Below, one piece after another: positions 6,589 to 10,534 of a DNA stretch of 10,534 bases; positions within the stretch are counted from its first letter, which is position 1; every line of letters begins with the position of its first letter. The notes under the pieces are model-generated. The model had not been told where the DNA came from and made no database searches. It saw nothing but the letters and a program-made list of their open reading frames with translations. The stretch is from assembly GCA_003140115.1 (NCBI GenBank), contig PLIQ01000117.1, positions 1,007 through 11,540 of the forward strand, in the 5' to 3' direction. Both the position numbers and the translations under genes were made by a program. Source of the stretch: Actinomycetota bacterium (GTDB lineage: Bacteria; Actinomycetota; Actinomycetes; Streptosporangiales; Streptosporangiaceae).

Positions 6589-6618
6589 TTGCTAAGTAGT
6601 CCGTTATGCGACGATATT
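6589..6618 (+). promoter_or_regulatory. Candidate promoter for the plus-strand gene at 6639
   Basis: TTGCTA (6589-6594), an 18-base spacer and GATATT (6613-6618) fit a weak vegetative promoter in an AT-richer stretch, 20 bases before the ATG. The spacer begins with AGTAGTC (6595-6601), the same heptamer as the left half of the palindrome in the divergent P450 promoter (6514-6520), which hints at a shared regulator. Confidence 0.35.
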
Positions 6619-6638
6619 AACGTGCTGAGGGGGGAGCC

Positions 6639-7424
6639 ATGAGCCGCAGGCTTCTGCAGCTGGTTATCCCGGTGACGCCGGAACGACGGATGTTCCGGAT
6701 TCACGACCCGGCCGTAGACCCCGACGCCCCGGGCGGTCCGCTGCCGCCGGTCGGCGCCCTGATCAGCACGAACCGCGAGCAGCTATGGGTGGGCAGCCTG
6801 CAGGAAGATATCAACGTGCGGCTCGTCCTCGAGGAGTGGGACGGGGCTCCGCCGCCGTGCGGCGACGCCTGGGACGAGGAAGCGAAGGGCAGCGTCTACC
6901 TGCGCGGGCAGCTGAGCATCAGCATGGGCCAGGCGGGCACCGCCGTTTACGGGCTCCGCCTCGGCGGCGGGTTCGGCGACTACTCGGTCCGCGTCTACGC
7001 CAGCAACCGCGATGTGGTGACCCGTCGCTACACGGCGCTCTTCGACCGGCACCGCAATCCGCTCAGCGATGAGTTCCAGCAGGAGAAGAGGACGCTCGAG
7101 GGGCTCGAACGGTACCTGGTCCAGCTGTGGCGGGAATCCTTAGCCGAATCTGCCTACGGACTGGTCTTGCCCGCCTCGGGAAACAGTGCCGCCGCGTCGG
7201 TGGGCCTAGTCTTCGCCTGCTGTGCGTTACCGGTCGCCGTTGAGCGGGTCGAGGTGCTCTGGCTGGTCGTCGCCTTGGCGCTGGTGCTGACGCTGCCGGA
7301 GGACTGCGGCGTTCGATTGGGCTCATTGCTGGTCGCGGCCGAGATCGACGTGGGGGTCGTGGCGCCGGCCGTGGTGGTCGCGGGCGGCTTGGGCGTGTGC
7401 GCGCGGAACGGGACCATTGCGTAG
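6639..7424 (+). CDS. Hypothetical protein; C-terminal third antisense to a DUF3040 gene
   Basis: ATG at 6639 follows GAGGGG with a short spacer, so the start is well supported. I recognise no family. Residues 1-167 look like a real soluble, mostly beta protein with normal composition: MSRRLLQLVIPVTPERRMFRIHD at the start, then GALISTNREQLWVGS, then GSVYLRGQLSISMG and GDYSVRVYASNR, ending in the amphipathic GLERYLVQLWRES. From about residue 168 the composition changes abruptly to Val, Leu, Ala and Gly. This stretch is exactly antisense to the Ser/Thr/Ala-rich tail of the DUF3040 gene (7154-7618). The last ~95 residues are therefore probably not a conserved domain. A TAG sits at 7141-7143 one frame over, so a one-base change could have removed the original stop. 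Either the protein truly has a 261-residue form, or its original end was near 7140. Confidence 0.65.
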   Translation: MSRRLLQLVIPVTPERRMFRIHDPAVDPDAPGGPLPPVGALISTNREQLWVGSLQEDINVRLVLEEWDGAPPPCGDAWDEEAKGSVYLRGQLSISMGQAGTAVYGLRLGGGFGDYSVRVYASNRDVVTRRYTALFDRHRNPLSDEFQQEKRTLEGLERYLVQLWRESLAESAYGLVLPASGNSAAASVGLVFACCALPVAVERVEVLWLVVALALVLTLPEDCGVRLGSLLVAAEIDVGVVAPAVVVAGGLGVCARNGTIA

Positions 7425-7618
7425 ACCATCATCGAGACCATTGCCACCAATAGGACCGTGAACAGCGAGCCGATGATGCGCGCCCGGGGGGAACGTAGCA
7501 CGGTGGCAGGACCCGGCCGACGGAAAGTCGTCAGGGAGGAGGCGAGACTGGGATCATCCGAAGCCAGTCGCCGTTCGATCTCCGCGAGCATTCGCTGCTC
7601 GTCCTGCGACAGGGCCAT
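7154..7618 (-). CDS. DUF3040 domain protein, single-pass membrane
   Basis: The N-terminus MALSQDEQRMLAEIERRLAS followed by DDPSLASSL (21-29) is the hallmark of the actinobacterial DUF3040 family, which has no known function. A hydrophobic helix spans about 48-69 (IIGSLFTVLLVAMVSMMVYAMV). The rest (about 70-154) is a Thr/Ser/Ala/Pro-rich tail with no recognisable fold, probably exposed outside the membrane. The start ATG at 7618 has GGAGGGG with a 7-base spacer. Most family members I know of have two hydrophobic segments and a shorter tail, so this one looks like a lineage-specific variant. Its last ~270 bp overlap the 3' part of the convergent gene at 6639-7424. The good SD, the family match at the start and the candidate promoter make this the stronger of the two overlapping calls. 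Confidence 0.88.
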   Translation of the reverse strand: MALSQDEQRMLAEIERRLASDDPSLASSLTTFRRPGPATVLRSPRARIIGSLFTVLLVAMVSMMVYAMVPFRAHTPKPPATTTAGATTPTSISAATSNEPNRTPQSSGSVSTSAKATTSQSTSTRSTATGNAQQAKTRPTDAAALFPEAGKTSP

Positions 7619-7659
7619 ACTGCCACCCCTCCGCCTCGCGTCCCGTTGACTACCCTCTC

Positions 7660-7689
7660 ACTATCTCTCAGGAGGGCGTCTTTATCCAA
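7660..7689 (-). promoter_or_regulatory. Candidate promoter of the DUF3040 gene
   Basis: On the minus strand, TTGGAT (7689-7684), an 18-base spacer and GATAGT (7665-7660) lie 41 bases before the ATG. This leaves a leader of about 34 bases containing the SD. Confidence 0.33.
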
Positions 7690-7720
7690 TTGTTCCGGCT
7701 TCGTATTGCGCTTGTTTCCA

Positions 7721-7762
7721 GATCGTGAGATCCGCCTGCCGGGCCGGATCTTACCCACGATC
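7721..7762. repeat. Long nested inverted repeat in the divergent intergenic region
   Basis: GATCGTGAGATCCG (7721-7734) pairs in two blocks with CGGATCT (7745-7751) and CACGATC (7756-7762): 14 paired bases, a 10-base loop and a 4-base bulge (TACC) on one side. It lies about 75-115 bp before the radical SAM start, in the 217-bp gap between that gene and the DUF3040 gene. ATCGTGAG from the left arm is repeated at 7824-7831, just before the start codon. It could be an operator pair or a leader hairpin; no T-tract follows. Confidence 0.6.
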
Positions 7763-7835
7763 GGGCTAAATATTCGTGACGAGCGGCAGCGTGTCAAGTT
7801 TGCCTCGATCGAAAAACCGTTCTATCGTGAGGTTC

Positions 7836-10534
7836 ATGCGCTGGGACCATCTGCGGCTGGACGATCAGCTCGCCGCCGACCAGGACACCACGGCCGACGA
7901 GACGTTGTTCCCGGCCGAGCGCCGGGACGTGGCGCTCCCGCTCATCGAGCGCGGGGCGGTGGCCCGCACCTTCGACACCCCGGGCTTCCGGGGCATGACC
8001 TTCTACGAGGTCCAGGCCAAGTCCGTGGTCAACCGCGTCCCCGAGGCGTCCAGGATGGCGTTCCGCTGGACCATCAACCCCTACCGGGGCTGCCAGCATT
8101 CGTGTGTTTATTGCGTCAGCGGTCAGACGCCGATCTTGATGGCAGACGGCGGCACGAAGCCGATCGCCGAGGTCCGGGTCGGGGATGATATCTACGGCAC
8201 GATCCGCGAAGGCTACTATCGCCGGTACGCGCTCACCACCGTCTTGGCGCAGTGGTCCACGGTAAAGCCTGCCTATCGGGTCATCCTGGAGGGCGGCACC
8301 CAGCTTATTTGCAGCGGTGATCACCGTTTCCTGACCGAGCGTGGCTGGAAGCATGTGACGGGGGCCGAGTCTGGTCCGCTGCAGCGACCATTCCTCACCG
8401 TCAACAACAAGCTGATGGGAGTCGGCGGGTTCGCGGAGCCGCCGAAGGACACGGCCGCTTACCGGCGCGGTTACCTGTGCGGGATGATCCGCGGCGACGG
8501 CACCATTGGTCACTACCCGTGTGCCGGTACGCAGGTCCATCAGTTCCGGCTAGCGCTGGCCGACCGGGAGGGGCTCGACAGGACCGCCGATTACCTCGCC
8601 GACGTGGGTATCCGGTGCGGAGAATTCACCTTTAGTGAGGAGTCGGCCACGCGGCGCCAGATGACCGCGATCCGTACTAGCCGTCGCGACGACGTCCAGA
8701 CGATCGAATGGCTGATCGGCTGGCCGGAGAATCCGACCTTGGACTGGCGCAAGGGTTTCCTGGCCGGCATCTTCGACGCCGAAGGCAGCTACAGCGGAAG
8801 CCTGCGCATCCAGAACACCGATCCGGAGATTATCAACTGGACGGTCTCCTCGCTGGAGGCACTCGGCTTTGATTATGTCGTGGAGCCGAGTACGAGGCCG
8901 AACGGGCTTAGGTGCGTCCGGCTGCGCGGGGGTCTACGGGAAGTACTGCGGTTCTTCCATACCGTCGATCCTGCGATCATGCGGAAGCGCTCGATTGACG
9001 GCGTGGCAATCAAGAGCGACGCCAAGCTCCAAGTGGCCGCGATCGAGCCGCTCGGGCTGGACGTGCCGATGTACGACATCACCACCGGCACCGGCGACTT
9101 CATCGCCAACGGGGTGGTCAGCCACAACTGCTTCGCCCGGAACACGCACACCTACCTGGACCTCGACGCGGGGGCGGACTTCGACACCAAGGTGGTGGTA
9201 AAGGTCAACGCGCCCGAACTGACCCGCAAGAAGTTGGCCTCGCCCAGCTGGCAGGGCGAGCACATCGCTATGGGCACCAACGTGGACTGCTACCAGCGGG
9301 CCGAGGGCCGCTACCAGCTCATGCCCGGCATCATCACCGCGCTCAAGGACGCCGCCAACCCGTTCTCCATCTTGACCAAGGGCACGCTGATCCTCCGCGA
9401 CATCGAGCTGCTCGCGGAGGCGGCGGAGATCACCGACGTGGGACTGAACGTCTCGGTGGGATTTATCGACAAAGATCTATGGCGATCTGTCGAGCCGGGC
9501 ACGCCCGCCCCTGGGCGGCGGCTCGAGGCATGCACGACCCTGAACGAAAGAGGCCTGCGCTGCGGCGTGCTGATGGGTCCGGTCGTGCCCTTCCTGTCCG
9601 ACTCCCCCGCCCAGCTCGACGAGGCGGTCAGGCAGATCGCGGCCACCGGGGCCACTCACGTCATGCCGATCGTGCTGCATCTGCGGCCGGGCACGCGCGA
9701 CTGGTTCTTTGGCTGGCTGCGCGCTGAGCATCCCGAACTGGTCGGCCGTTACCTGCAGCTCTACGGCCAGGGCGCCTACGCTCCCCAGGCCTACCGGGAC
9801 AGGATCGCCGGCCAGATCCGCGAGCTCGCCACCAAGACGCTGCGCGCGGAGTACCGGCGGGCTAAGCCGGAGGAGGCGCGGGTGCTGCTGTTCGACGGCG
9901 GCACCGCCCCGCTGGCCTCCTTCGGGCCGAAACTGTCGGCCAAGGTCGAGAGGACCCTGGGCAAGCTCGGCGTCGAGATGCACATGGGCTCGATCGTGAC
10001 CGACATCGATATGAACGGGCTGGCCGTCCGCGATCACGAGGGCACCATCACCCGGTACGAAGTCGGCACGGTGCTGTGGACCGCCGGGGTGGAGGCGCCC
10101 GCCTTCGCGAAGGCGCTGGCGGACGCGACCGGGGCCGAGCACGACCGGGCGGGCCGCATCGTCGTGCAGCCTGACCTGACCATCCCCGGCCACCCGGAGA
10201 TCTCCGTCATCGGGGATCTGATGAGCCTCGACAAGCTGCCCGGCGTCGCCGAAGTCGCCATGCAGGGCGGCCTCTACGCCGGGCACCGCATCCGGCGCGA
10301 GGCCGAGGGACGGGAGTCAGGCAAGCCGTTCCGCTACCACGACCTCGGCTCGGCCGCCTACATCTCCCGCGGTAAAGCCGTCATGTCGGCCGGGCCGATG
10401 CAGATCAGCGGCTTCGCCGGCTGGGTCGGCTGGCTGTTCATCCACATCGCCTTCCTGACCGGATACCGCAACCGCCTCGGCGCCATCCTCACCTGGTGGA
10501 CCGCCTTCACTCGCGACAGCCGCCGCGAACGCGC
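7836..10534 (+). CDS. Intein-containing Rv2578c-family radical SAM protein fused to NDH-2 C-terminus (3' end outside window)
   Basis: One frame stays open from ATG 7836 to the last base (about 899 codons). Residues 1-92 and 432 to about 656 together form an Rv2578c-family radical SAM protein: MRWDH at the start, NPYRGCQHSCVY, then CFARNTHTYLDLD, the conserved YQRAEGRYQLMPGIITAL and FSILTKGT, and ending at RYLQLYGQGAYAPQAYRDR. The family is related to spore-photoproduct-lyase-like enzymes and its reaction is unknown. The cluster motif C86-x3-C90-x2-C is completed only after the intein (residues 93-431) is spliced out, by Cys432. The radical SAM part is about 317 residues against roughly 340 in Rv2578c, so it is nearly complete. 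It then runs in frame into NDH-2 sequence. The start matches the family's MRW; GAGG lies 3 bases upstream, too close for a normal SD, so the mRNA may be leaderless. An in-frame GTG at 7827 is an alternative start. Confidence 0.88.
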   Translation, partial: MRWDHLRLDDQLAADQDTTADETLFPAERRDVALPLIERGAVARTFDTPGFRGMTFYEVQAKSVVNRVPEASRMAFRWTINPYRGCQHSCVYCVSGQTPILMADGGTKPIAEVRVGDDIYGTIREGYYRRYALTTVLAQWSTVKPAYRVILEGGTQLICSGDHRFLTERGWKHVTGAESGPLQRPFLTVNNKLMGVGGFAEPPKDTAAYRRGYLCGMIRGDGTIGHYPCAGTQVHQFRLALADREGLDRTADYLADVGIRCGEFTFSEESATRRQMTAIRTSRRDDVQTIEWLIGWPENPTLDWRKGFLAGIFDAEGSYSGSLRIQNTDPEIINWTVSSLEALGFDYVVEPSTRPNGLRCVRLRGGLREVLRFFHTVDPAIMRKRSIDGVAIKSDAKLQVAAIEPLGLDVPMYDITTGTGDFIANGVVSHNCFARNTHTYLDLDAGADFDTKVVVKVNAPELTRKKLASPSWQGEHIAMGTNVDCYQRAEGRYQLMPGIITALKDAANPFSILTKGTLILRDIELLAEAAEITDVGLNVSVGFIDKDLWRSVEPGTPAPGRRLEACTTLNERGLRCGVLMGPVVPFLSDSPAQLDEAVRQIAATGATHVMPIVLHLRPGTRDWFFGWLRAEHPELVGRYLQLYGQGAYAPQAYRDRIAGQIRELATKTLRAEYRRAKPEEARVLLFDGGTAPLASFGPKLSAKVERTLGKLGVEMHMGSIVTDIDMNGLAVRDHEGTITRYEVGTVLWTAGVEAPAFAKALADATGAEHDRAGRIVVQPDLTIPGHPEISVIGDLMSLDKLPGVAEVAMQGGLYAGHRIRREAEGRESGKPFRYHDLGSAAYISRGKAVMSAGPMQISGFAGWVGWLFIHIAFLTGYRNRLGAILTWWTAFTRDSRRER
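8112..9128 (+). other. Intein with LAGLIDADG homing endonuclease, in the radical SAM gene
   Basis: The element encodes 339 residues (93-431 of the host frame) with all expected blocks. Block A starts at Cys93 (CVSGQTPILMADGGTKPI). Block B is CSGDHRFLT, with His163 and Ser160 where Thr is usual. The endonuclease core has two LAGLIDADG motifs, YLCGMIRGDG (213-222, Asp221) and FLAGIFDAEG (308-317, Asp314), 93 residues apart. Block F is VPMYDITTGTGDFIANG, and block G is VVSHN ending at Asn431, followed by Cys432 as the +1 nucleophile. Cys1, block-B His, His-Asn and Cys+1 are all present, so class 1 splicing should work. Both catalytic acids remain, so the endonuclease may be active. Removing it joins CVY to CFARN exactly, as in intein-free relatives. 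Inteins at this site in this family are, to my knowledge, known in other actinobacteria. Confidence 0.96.
9807..10534 (+). other. ndh: C-terminal ~60% of type II NADH dehydrogenase (NDH-2), fused in frame
   Basis: From about residue 658 the frame matches actinobacterial NDH-2, the single-subunit NADH:quinone oxidoreductase of the membrane. It begins with AGQIRELA, which in intact enzymes directly follows the NADH-loop motif GxGPTGVE. It goes on with ARVLLFDGG, LGVEMHMGSIVTDID, VLWTAGVEAP, DLTIPGHPEISVIGDLMSL (FAD contact at Gly793-Asp794), AEVAMQ (805-810, matching the quinone-site AQxAxQ motif with E for Q) and the amphipathic membrane-anchor region GWVGWLFIHIAFLTGYRNRLG. By comparison with the M. 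tuberculosis enzyme, roughly 190 N-terminal residues are missing: the FAD-binding GxGxxG and the NADH glycine loop. As it stands it should not bind NADH or oxidise it. The end of the window falls within a few residues of the usual core C-terminus. Confidence 0.93.

Noticed and set aside
7646..7651. TTGACT as a plus-strand -35 element
   Set aside because: No acceptable -10 lies 16-19 bases downstream, and a transcript from here would need a leader of about 160 bases before 7836.
7646..8188. 180-codon plus-strand open frame beginning before the radical SAM start
   Set aside because: It is in a different frame from the true gene and turns into an Arg/Gly/His-rich shadow after about 7840. The true start is ATG 7836.
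8112..9128. Reading the insert as a group I intron or transposon
   Set aside because: It is in frame throughout, starts with Cys, ends His-Asn before Cys, and carries intein splicing blocks around a LAGLIDADG core. There are no terminal repeats or target-site duplication.
9477..10286. 269-codon minus-strand open frame opposite the radical SAM/NDH-2 gene
   Set aside because: The plus strand encodes strongly conserved radical SAM and NDH-2 sequence throughout. The minus frame has shadow composition and crosses the chimera junction.

Overview
The window reads as chromosomal DNA of a high-GC actinobacterium. GC is high at third codon positions, GTG starts occur, several promoters appear leaderless or nearly so, and the gene families are typical of the group (FmdB-type zinc ribbon, DUF3040 protein, Rv2578c-type radical SAM protein, DHA2 drug-efflux proteins, CYP105-like soluble P450). 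A Streptosporangiales/Thermomonosporaceae-like host is a guess. No tRNA, rRNA, transposase or CRISPR array is visible.

Layout. (1) Positions 1-465, plus strand: the C-terminal end of a membrane transporter, followed 9 bp later by a small FmdB-family zinc-ribbon gene. (2) 466-1981, plus strand: a spacer with a perfect tandem 15-bp repeat and a strong hairpin, then a three-helix membrane protein of unknown function, then a Crp/Fnr-family regulator. (3) 2041-6484, minus strand: a cytochrome P450 followed by two tandem paralogous DHA2-type MFS exporters. This resembles an oxidise-and-export module of the kind found in secondary metabolism or drug resistance. The P450 promoter looks nearly leaderless and overlaps an 18-bp imperfect palindrome. 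(4) 6639-7618: a plus-strand gene of unknown function, divergent from the P450. Its predicted 3' end runs about 270 bp antisense into a minus-strand DUF3040 membrane protein. (5) 7836 to the window end, plus strand: one uninterrupted reading frame made of three parts.

The most striking object is that last reading frame. It starts as an Rv2578c-family radical SAM protein. It is interrupted by a 339-residue intein carrying a two-motif LAGLIDADG endonuclease, inserted exactly at the third cysteine of the CxxxCxxC iron-sulfur motif. After the radical SAM domain is almost complete, the frame passes without a break into the C-terminal 60% or so of a type II NADH dehydrogenase (NDH-2). The NDH-2 lacks its FAD-binding N-terminus and the glycine-rich loop of its NADH-binding fold. 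Splicing of the intein would therefore be needed to build the cluster site, and the spliced product would be a radical SAM / truncated NDH-2 chimera. Either two genes were joined by a deletion at short shared sequence, or the junction near 9804-9812 is an assembly error. Both readings can be tested.

Apart from the P450-exporter group the genes show no obvious common pathway, and functional links between the blocks are not established by the sequence.
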